From Serinus canaria (lineage: Eukaryota > Chordata > Aves > Passeriformes > Fringillidae), in contig NC_066326.1 in assembly GCF_022539315.1 (NCBI RefSeq), forward strand, positions 8,696,601-8,760,600: a stretch of DNA of 64,000 bases, in the 5' to 3' direction. Under the pieces are notes generated by a model. The model saw only the letters and a list, made by a program, of their open reading frames with translations, ran no database searches and was not told where the DNA came from. Positions within the stretch are counted from its first letter, which is position 1, and every line of letters starts with the position of its first letter. Positions 12,861-26,311 of this stretch are shown here, piece by piece. Position numbers and translations under genes: made by a program.

Positions 12861-15800
12861 TGCTATGTGTGAGCTTTGGAGATACCCATTCAAATGCCCT
12901 TAAATGCACTTTATTCGGATTTTTGCTTCTGTTTGTTGTGCAAAACCTGTTATCTGTGTGTACAGGGGAAATTTGGCAATTGCTCAGGGTCTGCGTGGAG
13001 TGGAGCCATCAGCCCTTGAGGTTTGACGTTGCTGGGAAGCTCCTCCTGGGACAAAACAGACCTGTGCAAACATGACTCCAGGAGAATACGGATGTTGGCT
13101 TAGTGACACCGCTGCGTGTTGTCAGTGTACATATTTTTATTTAATTATTCTTTTGTTTCAACAATAAAACGGCAAAAATCGACTTGTTCTCAAAATATAA
13201 AATTTCACTTTGGAGCCCAGAATTGGCTGAGGCGGCACACTGTGTGTTTTGGTTTTGTTTGCTCGTGTGCCAAAGAGTCCCCTCACTCATCCAGATGGCT
13301 CTCACTGCACTCCCAGATAAAGGCAGCCTGTGCATCCCTGCTGCATGGAGGTCACTGTGGCAGTGCCAGAGCACCACATCCAGGGCTTTTCCTGATGGTT
13401 CTCACCTCTGAGGGAGGTCACTTGCAAATTTCATGGCACATAAAGGTATTCTTTGTAATGCAGCTCCCATATTTGCATGCAGAGTAAGATTACATTGTGT
13501 ATCCATACAAAGTGAAAAAAAAATTTTAAAAGCACAGGATTTGCCAAATCTCAGCAGTTTATCCAAAGATTTTGTATGAAGCTGTTGCTCTTAATTTCTG
13601 TTCTTTTCTACAACAAGAACAACAGTTGCTCTACTGCCTTTTTCAAAAGATAATTAATACTGATTTTTCATTTGCCATTCCTACCATTATTATGTGGCTG
13701 ATGTTCTCAAACATTACAAAAGCACATTTCACTGCTCAATATATGTACTTTAGCTATTGACAGAATTGGTACAGAGAAAGATTCTGATCAATGTGAAAAC
13801 TATGGTTAGTTCCCCCAAAAAATTAGGATTTCTGACAAGATCTTCCCTTTGCTGATTGGGTGCTGAGGATATTGCTGATGATGAAGAGGTAAAAATGAAA
13901 TTTCAAAAATTCTCTAAAAATGGTAAAACAAAATACCAGTAAAAAGCACTGGCAAGACGGTTCAAAGGAAGAAAGGGAAAGTCTAATTCCAAGAGAGTAC
14001 ACTTTTTTTTTCCCCATTTTTTTGCACAACAGCCAGCCACTTTACAATTGCCTGCTTTTGGCATTTGTCAGCTGTTGTATTAACTTTTAATGTTTGTTGA
14101 TAATTTTGTGTCATTTGTGTCTGTGAATATTAATCTAGTTATTTATTTGAAAGAAAAGTGTTACCAGTAAATATTGTTAAGTCTCTGAAGGGCTACATTG
14201 TATTGGCCTTCTGATATTTATATGCCCACACACAACTAATCAGCTTCAGGGGAAAGTAAAGAGCACAGCTCTGTTTATTCTCTTCCTGAAGGTCAACGAA
14301 CAAAATCAAAAGCATCCAAGGTCACACAAAGTGCATTTTCAAGTTGATTTACGCCACAGTTTATCCTGTTTCTTTATATACTTTTTTTTTTTTTTTTGGA
14401 AAACATCAGAATTGAAGGCACAAATGTGCAAGAAGCTTGTTGGCAATGAAGTTAATTGTTACAGTGCCTGCTGTGCATACAGAGAGCACATCATGTGCTT
14501 TCTTTCTCCCTGAATTTGCATAACTTTTAAAATTATTACTATAATAAGCATTCACATTAAAAGAATGTTAGAAAATAAATTAGAAAATGCACTTGCAGCC
14601 TTAATTTGATCCCCTTTATAATAACATTTTTAATTCAGGCAGCATGACCAAAGCAATTTCTTTCCTCTGGTTTCATGGCATGTTCAGCACCCAGTATGGA
14701 GTTAGATAAGACTTGTGTAGCTGATGAAGCTGGTCCCCATAGAATTCCTATCTATCTATATATATATTTCAGTATATAGTTCTCCTAATAATTTCTTAGT
14801 GGCTGAAAGCTATTCCCATATATACCACGTGTCTGTGCTCCCAAATGGTGAAGTCTCTTCCATTTACTCTGCCTGTTCTACCCAGATCTGTGTGACTTTG
14901 ATGTGTCATTAGTGAAACTGTTGTGGAGCTTCAGTGCTTGTCCTGCTCAGGCAGGAGCTGCAACGTTGCCAGCAGAAAGAGCAAAATAGTCTGTGTAGTC
15001 TTACACTGGGGAAAAATAACCAGATTAAACTTCCCGACTGGCTCCTTAAAAAGTAAAATAAATCCTTTTATAACGAGTAATAATTCACTTCTCATAAACC
15101 TGTCAGCACCAGCCAGAGCTCAGACACTATATAAACATATGTACATCTTGGATTAATTACACTTGCCTTCAAATTCCATACAAGGATCATGCAAGAAAAC
15201 ACTAAATATTCTGATGACAGTTTTTAGTGAACACAGCTTCACGTTTTCCACATCCCCCTGGTGCTGAAGCCAGCAACCAAGGTTTGTCACACTGCAGCAA
15301 GTTCCAGAAGTTAAATACCTGTTAGATAAAGCAGCACTTCTTTTTCTAACATCTGGGGCACTCTTCCCAGATTTACCAATTCCTCCTACTCCTGGTACTG
15401 CAGGATTTGGCAAATTATGTTTCTGCTTGTGTTTTTTATTTGCTGCTTTGTGATTTTGTAAACCTCGATCTTACCTCAGCCCTCTCAAAATTAAGGTCTG
15501 ACATTCCTACTGGTCTCTCCTCCAAAAGCAGCTGCTTCTCCAGGATGACATGAAATGCTCCTTTCTGTAGCTGCTCAGCTTCTCTGTGCCTTTCACGAGC
15601 ACTGTGTGCAGTTCTGGTCTCCACAGCCCAAAACGTGGGCTCACTCTGGTTTTACACAGCAGAAAAATGGCTCTGTCTGTTTTATTATCCAACATTTTTC
15701 CTTGGATTTTTTGGCTGCCACATCATTATGAACTGAATGTATCCAGTCTTCATTTTAAGATATAAAGAGATGAAAAAAATCCCATTTCCCTTGCTCTGTT

Positions 15801-18800
15801 TCTCCCATGGCTGACCACCCCCATTGTAAAAAACATGCTGAGTTTTGCATTTTAATTTTTCTATGTTTAGCATTCAAATATTTTTCTATCCACTTCTCAC
15901 TCCAGTTGCTGCAAATGTGCATAAACATCAGGTAACTTTGTGCATAATGTACACAAACCTTCTGAGGTTGCATTTTACCAGGAGTAATAGTAAAAAACAA
16001 GTGACCCTGGGCTTAAAAACCAGGATGTAGAGATCCTTGAACACCGTGTGCTAGATGAAACTGCTTCTCCTGCCTCTCTCTGGTTCCTTCTCAGGAAAGT
16101 GCTAAACCTCAGAAACCAAACTTAGGTGCTCTAGCCAGAAGGTTTGCTTGTGACAGTAAGCAAGATTTAGTATTTATTTTGTTAGCCTTTAGAGTGAATA
16201 GCTTGAGTACTGTATACTTCAACAAATCATATGGGACTGTCTGTCAACAGTACAAAGAAAGGAGAAAAAAAAATCAATCTTTTCTTAAAATAAATAAGTG
16301 TAAATACTTGTGTCAGCTTGAAATTTGTTACCTTGACACTACCTTTAGTACATCAAAAATATTTTGGATAATTCTTAGAGAGATACCTTGCTGTATTGGT
16401 TGATAAATGTCAAAGTATCAACTTGGGAGAAACATCTGTATAAATGTCCAGATTTTCATTGGTGTATTTTAGTTTGTGAACATAGAAAGCACTGATTCTG
16501 TTGATAACAATTACAAATTTTCAGGCAGTAGAAAACACCAAGCTTAAAATACCTGATTTTGTAAATCATCTAACCTAGATGTTACCTAGATGTAAAAAGA
16601 AATACCTCTGACTATCATGTCATACTTGTGATGTAAAATGGCACGTGTTTGATTCTAGATAAAAGCAGTATCTGTGACATAAGACGTGTGGGATGCCCGT
16701 GTTGTCTAAACTACCCTGAGCAACACTGTATAGCAGATGTAGAGTTTATGGTTGCCACGTCAGAGCAGCCCTAAGCAACGGCCCTGCTGTGCAAACAGGG
16801 GATATTCAAATAAGGACTTAGCTAAGCCTTTGCCTCTCTTGCACTCAAAGTGGTAGCTGTACACATTTTGGTTGTACTTTCATTTCTGGCCCCAGCACTG
16901 AAAGCTTTGCATTAAGACCTTCTCCACAGAGGTTGGTATGAGTTCTGGGCAGGGGGAAGTGCTGGGAACAGACTTTGTGTGTGTCCTGTTGTAGCCAGTC
17001 CCTCACTGGGTAGCCCTGATCCTGCTGGAGGGCTGTGTTGGCCTTAGAGTACACAGACATCACTACTAAACAAAGATAGAAGGTTTTCAGATTGCTTTGT
17101 TTTAAGAGAAGGAAGAAAATTAACCTCCCTGTGACTTGTTCAAAGACTAATCTGAATCCAAACTATCAATTGCTGTCTGTGTTTCCAGCAGAACCTGTTC
17201 AAACACAAGCTGGTTGATGTTGAGGGGTTTGTCATACGAAGAGCTATGAAATTTATTTTTCCCTTGAGCCTTTGCTTGAAAATCTGGAATTGTCTTCTGC
17301 TGTCTGTACAAACTTGTCCCATCCCCATCTTCTCACGTTTCCACCTGACACAGTTCAGGTTATGAGCATTTCTGTACTGGGTCCCAGCCTGCCACTACCC
17401 AGACATTTATGGCTTTGTCACTGTAGCTACAGCTCCTGTTTTCACATCTTCTGTTGTTCCCTTTGCAGACTGAATATTATTGACCATTTTTCACACTTGA
17501 CATTTGCCCATTTGTCATGTATCTTCACCAGATGCTTGTAAAACAACAATTGGCCTTCCCCTTACCTCCAAGGTTTACCCTATATCCACCATCTATCCCT
17601 CACCCCATCTTGCTTATCTCCCCTGGGAGGTACCTGGAGCCTCCTTCCAGATCTCTCTCTCCTCTTGCAGCACCTGATCTCGCACTGAGACAGAAGCCAC
17701 AACTCCTTTGCTCTTTGGCCATGTTTTCTGGTGTCCAGCAGAAGCCATTGACACATTCACTGTTCCCAGTGTTTGTGTCCTGCCCTTTGGTGTTCACAGA
17801 TCCATCCCAGGCACAGAAGTGCTGTACACAAACATTGGGGAATATTATGATGGAGGGCACATTTTTCAGGTCAGCATGGTGTGTTAAGTGCTGAAATTGC
17901 AGTATTAAATGTAAATTGCAACAGTAAAAATGAGCTTTATTCACCAAATCCACAAATTTTTATATTTCCCTCTGAGAACCCTTTTGTTGGCTTCATTACA
18001 GCTGTTTGCACTTGTTTTAATTAAACTCACAGCACAGTATGAAGATCAGTTAACCAGTTTGCAGGGAAAATCAGTAAGCAGTTCCTATTCTATTTTACTG
18101 TGTTCTTCACATCCTGTGCTTTGGTGTGCACTATGAAAATGCTGGTAGAGAATTCTGTATCTCAGGGGAGGATAATGGAGATATGAAACTTCTCACTTCT
18201 AAGCTGGTTTTCCAATTCAATTTAGGTTCTTAAGTTTTATGCAAGTATTTGATGTTTGACTGCAGCGTGGATGCCTTCATTCAAGGAAACAGGTGGTGTT
18301 ATCATCCAAGGCAGAGGATTATAAGGCCACCTCACCATTTCCAAGTCCCTCTTTGTCAGTCTCAGCAACAAATGGTTGGTTTGTAGAGCTGAAAAATGCT
18401 TGCTGCCTTCAACTTAAATCATGTCTGCATATGAAAGTAATTAAATGGGTGTTCCATGTAAAGTGCTGCTCCTGAGGGGGGTTTTGACTTTAATTCCAAG
18501 GCTATCAGCCCAGAAGAGTTGCATTAGGGAAAAAGGAAAAGAAGAATCTGGTTTTAGAGAATGCAGCAGCACTGCCTTTTGTTGCAGTTGCTTTGAAGTG
18601 TCTCTCCATTGACATCTAGTGTCCGTGCAGGAAGAGCTTTAGATTCCTCACAGCCGTGCTGGCAATATTTATCTATAATTTTTAAAGATTTTTTCCCTGT
18701 GTAGTTATTAAGAGCTCTTATTGATCATACCAGGTCAGCCAGTAGGTGATGGTGCAAACACAGCCCTCTCCCTACTCCTGATAGTGACATCAGAGACATC

Positions 18801-20269
18801 CATGTATGTCTATGTTCTGAATGGCTCCAGGAACCCTTTTCAGTGCATTGCAGTGCAAAAATATTACTCATTTTTAATTTTTTTCTGTAAAATGCCTGCA
18901 AAATATTTTAAATATGTATCTCTTTCCTCAGAGCATGCGAGCATTTGTGAACCAATGAATATTCAACACAGGTCTTAAGAAGTGTTGTACTTTGTAGTCA
19001 GGCATTATTCTAATTATATTTAATAAAGGAGAGTCTTTTAAATGATAGAAATCTCTTTTTTACACTCTATTTTATCACTGAAAGATACTTAATAAAGAAG
19101 TGTCTTTATTCTTCAGATGGTGAGAGTTATTTTCATATTTATTTATTTATACTGTAGGAATCCCAAGCTTTTTCAAAACCATTTCTTGTTCTGCTTTTGC
19201 AAATTCTTGAACAATGGCAGTGAGCAATTAATCATGTCGATACTGTACACTTTGCTCTGTGAGCAGCTCTTCCTTTGCAGTACTTCCTCCTGCTCCTTCA
19301 GTCAGCCTGAAGTGCTTCTGTTGGGCTGTGCCAGAGTCACAGCCACACCATGCTTGGTCCTAGACTGATGAGAAGTCCTTCCCTACTCTGAAAACACCCT
19401 GCACATTCATACTTGGATCATTTCCATTGTTATCCGCTCACAAAGGCAGTTATTCCAAATAAATTATATTATGAAAGCTTGACAAGATGTGTTGTCCTAA
19501 TAATTGTGTTGCAGCTTCAGGAAAAGACAACTGGTTCAAGGATGCACACCAGACACAGCTCCTGTCCACGATGGACTCTGTGTATCCAGGGGGCTCAGGG
19601 GCTCCATCATTTCTTGGCAGTGTTTTTATGATTCATGCCTTTCCAGCCTTTCCTCAATGTCTCATAAGCCCTGGGTGAGCTCTCTCTTGAACTGGTGATA
19701 CCTGACATAGCAGGGTCCTGTCCTTGCCGGCTGGTGGAAGTTACTAGTGTGAAAATAATAGATCTTTGCCTTGGAACAGCAGGAAGCCTGCTGGAAAAGA
19801 GCTAGAACAGCCTTGAAATTCTCCTGTGAAAGTCAGAGGAGAGTGAAGCAGTATTTTCCACCATTTCTGGAAAAGGAGCAGTCATCAGTTTCTATGGATG
19901 GTCACATATTTTCCCTCTTTCTCCTTTCAGTGTTCTGTTATTTAAAAATGCTCATTACATTAACTGTCAGAGAGTCTGTGTTGAAAGAACCCGCTGAATC
20001 AATACATCCAGAATAAGAATGGCAGCATCATTAAGATGTATCCTGCTTGGATTATTCATAATTTAACTATAAAGCAAAACATGTGATCATGAGTAATAAA
20101 GGAATGTGAGATAAATTATTTCATTCAGAGCAGTGCATTAATGCAGGCACTGGCAAAGCTGCTGCAACAGCAGCTGGAGCCTTTAATTGCAACTGCTTAT
20201 GATTGGGGTTACAAATAGGTGTTTATGTCTGGATTTGCCATGATCCTTTGGCCACCCCAGCTTTTCATC

Positions 20270-20416
20270 CCCGATAGGACTCGGTGCTTCCAGCAGCCCC
20301 AGATTTTCCCTCCATGGCGTCAACGGAAGGAGGCAGGAGCCAAGAGCATCGTGTTGCTATGGCAACGCATCCCACTTCCCTGGGGATGATGTTGCCTCGG
20401 CGACACCGGGCGGGCA
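20270..20416 (+). promoter_or_regulatory. CpG-rich island with two X-box (RFX) motifs
   Basis: A compact GC-rich patch in AT-rich surroundings. It contains GTTGCTATGGCAAC at 20353-20366, a near-perfect palindromic X-box, and GTTGCCTCGGCGAC at about 20391-20404, a second RYYNYY-spacer-RRNRAC match. RFX factors bind such sites, often in promoters of genes for motile or sensory cilia, usually close to the start of transcription. An ATG at 20417 follows 13 bases after the second motif. X-boxes are nearly symmetric, so the minus direction is equally possible: a well-placed ATG (GACGCCATGG) occurs there at 20315, but its frame stops after 16 codons. That a transcript starts here is inference. Confidence 0.45.
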
Positions 20417-20560
20417 ATGCCGGTGGATCAAATCGCCTCGGAGCAGCTGCCATGGAGGGCAGGACAGCCCCGGGCTCCCGACTCGGAGCAGCTTTCTCTG
20501 GAGAGCAGTAGAGCCCCGGCTCCGGTGGCATGGGAGCCCAGAGGTTCCTGGCTGCCGCAG
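20417..20560 (+). CDS. Hypothetical first coding exon of an unrecognised gene
   Basis: An ATG-led open segment of exactly 48 codons, beginning MPVDQIASEQ and ending GSWLPQ, directly downstream of the X-box pair. It ends at a donor-like site CCGCAG/GTGGGA. The next good acceptor-bounded open segment (20995) continues in the same phase. The encoded peptide is proline- and serine-rich and I do not recognise it. CpG content is high, consistent with a promoter-proximal exon. No homologue is known to me between PRKAR2A and SLC25A20 in mammals, and chance remains quite possible. Confidence 0.28.
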
Positions 20561-20994
20561 GTGGGACCCTGCACCCACAGCAGGCTCTGGGCAGAGAGGG
20601 TGACCCCTGTGTGTGGTCCTTCAGGTACTGAGACGAGGCTACAGCCACAGGCAGCTTCCCATCATCAGCTGGTGTGTTAAAATAAGATGGATGGCAGGAA
20701 AGGCAGTGTCAGTGGGAGGGTTCTGCTGAAGGCAGCAAATGCCTGGGGCCACTGTCCTTGGTTTGTATGATCAGCACCTACAAACATAACACAACGCCAG
20801 AAGTCATTGTTGCACAATCCACCTGTGAATGGAGGTGAACTTGTACATTGATTTTAGGGTGCTCCAGTGCTGCTTTTCACTGTGTCACCTCCAGTACCCA
20901 GCCCCAGATAGGCAGAGGATTAAAGGTCAGTTTACATAGGCAAATGCCTGTGCCAATGCTGGGAGCACAGAGCCTCCCTCCTGTGTGCCTGCAG

Positions 20995-21261
20995 GCACTC
21001 CAGCCATCAGTCCCAACCCACAGGAAAGCAGTGACAGGATCTCAAGAGCCCCCAGACCCTTTGTCACGAGAGAGGTTTTGGAAATGTGCACCAAACCTTC
21101 TGTGGGCTTCACTGGAGCCCTCTGTGCAGCTGCCAGTAAGAGGAGGGGTTTCAAAGCTCAGTGTGTGGACTCCAGTTATGGACACCAGTGTTCCACAGCT
21201 CTTGGAGAGCTATTTGAGAAGCAGGAAGATGATAAAGGACAGACAAAATTGCACAAGACAG
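20995..21261 (+). CDS. Hypothetical second coding exon of the same unrecognised gene
   Basis: A 267-bp (89-codon) open segment with a strong acceptor, a pyrimidine-rich tract ending gtgtgcctgcag, and a good donor ACAG/GTAAAT. Both ends are in phase 0 and match the candidate exon at 20417-20560. The peptide includes LSRERFWKCAP, LPVRGGVSKLSVWTPVMD and QLLESYLRSRKM, which looks like ordinary protein and not simple repeat, but I do not recognise the family. A second plus-strand frame is also open here, which weakens the coding argument. A possible terminal exon in phase 0 follows a strong acceptor at 22245 and stops at 22361, giving about 175 residues in total; that last step is weak. Confidence 0.28.
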
Positions 21262-22036
21262 GTAAATTCCTTGTAATTTGTCTGTTCCTAGAGGAGTCAA
21301 TTATCCCTTCACGCTGTTGCATTAAGAAGCCTCTTGCCTACTGTAATTAGCCCTTGAATAAACACCATGGCTGCAACACAAGCCTCTTGTCCTGATTTTG
21401 TGTGTTAGCAGTGTTTGGCCTTTTTTTTTAAACCTTACACTAATTATTGCAGAAGAGCAGAGCCTGCTCCAGGGAGTCTGGTGTTACTTTTTGCCTGTGG
21501 AAGTATTACCAAATGCTGCAGAACTGTTCTCAGTGGTGTTCACACACCTGGCTTTAAGTAGATATTGTTTGTACTTGCAGCTACACCCTTCTACTTGCTC
21601 TATCCTTGTATTTCTGTATTTTTTACTCTGTGTGAGCCATTCTGTGTGCATTTTTCACACAACATTAGGTCTCTTTCTTCTCACAATCAGAGCTGTGCTT
21701 AATTGTGTTTACAAAGGATTCCTGAACTGTGGGAAATATTCCTCAGAATGTGCAGTTTTGCATCATTTAGCCTTGAAAGGATGCTGCTTCCCCTGACCTC
21801 TTGTTGGTTTTTTCTCAGCTACTCTGGTAATTACATCAGTAGCCTTGGGAGTCACATTTTCCTTTTGCATCCTGGAAAGATCCAACCTTTCCTTACCCTT
21901 TCTCAGTGGAATCACGTGTCCAGTCCCTCCTGTTTTCAGTAGCTCAATCACACCAGCTCTTTTTCTGGCTTCTTGTTTCACCCTTGTCCCAAATAAACTC
22001 TGCCATTTTCCTGGGTCATCATTTTCACCATTCTAC

Positions 22037-22061
22037 TTTTCTATGAAATTCTCATAGAAAA
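22037..22061. repeat. Short perfect hairpin, 10-bp arms
   Basis: TTTTCTATGA and TCATAGAAAA flank the 5-base loop AATTC. This length can occur by chance in AT-rich DNA. No function is proposed. Confidence 0.6.
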
Positions 22062-25000
22062 TCTTTCTTCTCCTCTCCTGCATCAAGCACATTTCTTACC
22101 TTCTCCTTTCACTTCCTTTACAACCAATCTTCAGTCAGGTCCATCAGCATTTGTTCTGGCAGCACTGTCTCCAAAATTCTGACAGCATTTTGACACCACA
22201 TCAAAGAGATGTGTCAGTGTTTTTTCCACACCTGCCCACCACAGCTGGGCAGAGCTCTCCAGAAACATCTGCAAAGAGGGTTTGGGGCACAAAGACCAGC
22301 ATGGTCACACATGCTCCCTCCTGTTGAGGGGATTCATCTGCCATGTTTCACTTATATTTAAAATCCAACTGCCTTGAGAAGGGGCCTTTTTGCTTCAACA
22401 CACTGAGAAAGTGAAAAATGGCAGCCAGGAGTGCCCCTCAAACCCACGCATTTCAGGTTCTGGTGTCACCTCACAGCCACCCAGTCCCCACCCTGCTGTC
22501 CCACCTTCTCTGCAGTTGTGTGTGGGGGTTCCCTTTCAAACACACATAAGCAATGTCAGGTCCTTGAGGCTAACCTCAGTCAGCAGGAAGCTGTAGGTAA
22601 CATGCAGAGAAAAAACCTGTTTCCTCTCTCTCTTCACACCTCTTTAAAGGAGTCTGGTTTTTCTGAGTCACAGCTAATGCAAACCTGTTGGAGAAATTCA
22701 GTCTAAATTCAGATTTATACCATGGCTCAGAGGAACATGAAAGACCATTTAGTGTTCAAAGTATTATTTTTAATTATTAACCAAGCTCCCTGTCTGGCTG
22801 AGCTCTGTCAGGCCCTTCTTTGGATTTTGTAGTTTATTTCTCTTGTCGTCCTGAGCAGACTTTGACATGCAGAACACGGGCTTGCTGCTGAAATGAGAAG
22901 ATTGCTGGCAAAGTTTGGCTCTGTCTCTGCATTAGCAGTAGGATCTCAGTGCAGGGGATATGCAGTGCAGTAGTTCTTTTGTTCATATTTAATCATACAA
23001 GAAAGAAGAAAGTAATTAAGGCCTGTCTCCCTCAATCTCCTCCCTGCCTCAGAGTATTTCAGAGTATTTCCCTTTGAGATAAAGGAAATGGAGCTTTTTC
23101 TGACAGCAAAGTGCAGCCCAGAGCATATCAGGAGTGATTCTGCCCCCATCACTCCACAGTTTCCATTTGACAACGTTTTCCCTCTGAGCAGTTTCCTATA
23201 TGAAGGAACACAGCCATTAGAAACAGCATTGCAAGTACCAAAATCTGATCAAAGCTGGAAGCACAGTGTTTGCTCTTGGTTTTCTTTGCACCTTTGACAG
23301 CCCAGCTTGCTTCACTGTCCCCCTCAATAGATGACTGATTTCTCTTTAGCTGAAAACACCCTCAGGCTGTTACTAGATTTCAGGATGCAGCATAAAAAGG
23401 GGTCTTGGCTCAGGAATGGACTTTTTTTTTTTTCTATTTAGCTATTTTAGCTGTTTATTGTCTGCTTTGCTTTGTATCTCAAGTTAAAATCACTTCATTT
23501 GTGCTCTAAACCTTCCAAATGCTTTAAAGCCCAGCACAGGGTTATGAAAAATTTACTGCTGAAGAATCCTGAAAATTGGAAATGTCTCATTGAAAAGGGT
23601 GTTTCAAGCCTGCAATTTTGGTTGGCCTTGGGCTGAAATGAAACCTTATCAGCAAAGAGAAGAAATGACTGGAAGGGGCAGAGAAGGATGAGTGGACCCA
23701 CCTGACCCCAGGCTAAGGAGCTGGGCAGGCAGCAGGGGAGCTGGTCCACGACCCTGATGGGGAGGGATGGTTTTGCACCAGACCAAGGAGAAACATCCCA
23801 AGCCTGAGTGAACCCTGCCAGAGAGCTACAGAAAAATAGTCAGTGAGAAGACTGTTGATTGATGAAATTGCCTGAAATGAGGAAGGAGGGAGGAGACACT
23901 TTAATTGCAATGTTGTTTATTCTGAGCTTTCCTAAGAGCTGACAGGGTAAGTGTTATTGCAGCTTCCCAGGCTATGTAACAGGCACAGAGACTGACAGAG
24001 AAGTTTTCCACTTAGTGGCAGGGTTATTAAATTATAAGAAAGATAAGAGTTTATCACAAAAGCAATAAGCTGCAATTCTCTCAAGACTTTGCTGCTGAAC
24101 TTTAGAAGAAATACTGTGGAAATCAAAGCAGTGCTCAAAAGGGAGAAGTCTGCTACAGAAAAAAATGCTTATTTAAATCTTGCTTCAATTTGCAAAACTG
24201 TTTTTACCTACAGAGAGGCTTTAAAAAAGGGGAAAATATATTCCAGTTGCTTGGGATCAAAATCCAAGTCTCAGGAACACAAAGAAGAGTCCTGAGGGGG
24301 AAGCTACTGAAAAAAGAAACAAGCCATGGCAAATGAGGGACTCAATGGGCATGTAAAGTGAAGGGGGGAAAAGGACAAAACAATAAAAAATGTTCTTGCA
24401 GTAGCAAAAGTGCAGCTAAAACATGAGATTTGACTATGTGGGGAAGAAACAAATAGTTATATGGGAGGGTTTCTTGGGAGTTAGAGAGTCTGAAGGTTGC
24501 ACAGTGCAGTGCTGGTGCTTAGAAGGAAAGCTGCAAGAAGGTTGGTTGGGCTGGGAAGGGGCTGTTCCCATGGTGGAGGAACACAGACATGATGAGTCCA
24601 GGAAAGATGAGTTAAATCAAATGGAAAGGATAAAATGAAATGGAAGTAGGAGCCAGTGCTGGGTGCCTGCATTGGGAGTGTGTCCTGCTGCAACCAAGCT
24701 CAGGCAGAGAGCATGGCCATGACTGGGTCTGCCTGGGGCAGGGGTCACAGCCCAGCACAGCAGGGGTGCACAGGGAGCTGGTCCAGGCTCTGCTGCTCAG
24801 CATCCTGCCATTGCCACAGTCCTCCTGTCTGCTCAGACCTCCTCGGGCCCCACCACAGGCATGGGGCAGCCCCTTCCCTCACAGGGGTTGTCTCTATCCA
24901 AAGCAGCACATCTGAAGCTTAAAAAAAAAACCCAAATAATTATTAGTTACCTTTAAACTGAGATATTAGAAGAAAAAAACCAAACAAAACAAAAAACAAA

Positions 25001-25098
25001 CAAACAAACAAAAACACACGAAGGCAAGAATGACAAAACTGAAAAACTGCTACCCTACTTCAAGAAAGTATTTGCTGAAGTGCCAGACATGGAAGGTC

Positions 25099-25129
25099 TG
25101 CTCCAGCTGCTGTTTCTGCAGCTGGAGCA
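25099..25129. repeat. Perfect hairpin, 12-bp GC-rich arms
   Basis: TGCTCCAGCTGC and GCAGCTGGAGCA pair perfectly across the 7-base loop TGTTTCT. It lies about 40 bp upstream of the recognisable CR1 fragment. The stem is too short for a classical microRNA precursor. Confidence 0.75.
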
Positions 25130-25164
25130 AAGGAAAGGCTTGCACTGTGCTGGTGGCCTTCAGA

Positions 25165-25432
25165 CTGAGGCTGTGTGTAAGACTAGGAAGTGATGGTTTT
25201 TCTTGTATACAGGCTAGATTTAAGGAGGAAGTTTTTCACAGAAAGAGTGATCAAATACTGGAATCATCTGCCCAGGGAGGTGGTGGAGTCACCATCCCTG
25301 GATGTGTTCAAAAAAAGACTGGATGTGGCACTTAGTGCCATGACCTAGTTGAGCTGTTAGAACATGGGTTGGACTCAATGATCTTAAAGGTCCCTTCCAA
25401 CCTAGAAATTCTGTGATTCTGTGATTCTGTTA
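25165..25432 (+). mobile_element. CR1 LINE 3' fragment (sense)
   Basis: Contains the CR1 words ggaggtggtggagtcaccat, gggttggactcaatgatctt, ccttccaacctag and the terminal tandem attctgtg repeats, in sense orientation. The terminal 8-bp repeats mark the true 3' end of the insertion. It is truncated at the 5' side and non-coding. Confidence 0.92.
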
Positions 25433-26311
25433 AAGGACACAGTTTCTTTCCCAGTTATCCCAATCACAGGATTCAGATTCTGCTCACAGTCAAAGGCAAA
25501 TAGTTTAAAGTACACTTTAAACTAGGCCAGTACTTTGGAAAAGGTCAGATTCTGTTTGGAATTCCAAGGAGTATATATTTTTACAGGAAAAGACCCAATA
25601 AAGAAGGAAAAATAGAGGCGGCAGCAGGCACTCACTGTATCAGCAATTCAGGCTCCCAGACTGATGAGACAAACTGCCCTCAGGGAAATGAGATTATACT
25701 TTACCTCTGACATATATGGAATAAGAGATTTCTCATTCATCTCTAAATTCATATTCAAACCGATTAGGCAAGAGCTACTGGAACAGGAGGAAAATCATGA
25801 CCAAGCCTTAGAAGCAGAATTTGTTTGCCAGATGAAATCTCAGGGAACATTCTTTTGGAAATGAATACTGCAGTCCCTGGAAGAAGTTAGGGAAATTAAG
25901 GATGACTGCTTCATGCTTTCAGTAAAGGAAACCTACTTATTTACTTATTTTTGTAAATTTTTATAAATTTGCCTAAGCAATATTTAGGGTAAAGTAGGTC
26001 TTTGGGTTTTTTAGAGAAAAAATAAGAGCAATCAAGAATAAGTAAAAAATTAAATAGTAAATACATTCTAAAAGTCAAAAATTTTTTAAAGTATATTTAG
26101 AATTTATTTAATTTCAACTTTGTGGCATATGACGAGAAAATCTGGTCTCTAATGAAAATGGAAATCAAGTGGTAAGGATCATTATTGTCAGCATTGAAGA
26201 GCACCAGTGTTTTCAGTAACATAGTTACATATTGTAGCAAAATGTGTTCTGGTGTTGATTACTGACTCAAAAAAAGTTTATATTTGAGATATTTTGACAT
26301 AAACAAAAAAG

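Larger units (their letters stand above)
11561..20269. other. Intergenic interval upstream of PRKAR2A
   Basis: Between the PRKAR2A promoter and the small CpG-rich island at 20.3 kb. Two antisense CR1 fragments occupy 11.8-12.9 kb. The rest is AT-rich and shows no exon with recognisable protein similarity on either strand. Simple features are a T run at about 14383-14398 and a TA-rich stretch at about 14750-14768. No RNA gene was recognised. Confidence 0.6.

Noticed and set aside
15440..15680. CR1-like words (ttctggtctccacagccc)
   Set aside because: Only a few short words match and their order does not follow CR1; too weak to annotate.
23053..23297. Open segment after a strong pyrimidine-tract acceptor, considered as a further exon of the hypothetical 20.3-kb gene
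   Set aside because: It is open only in a phase that does not fit the donor at 21261, and it has no convincing donor of its own.
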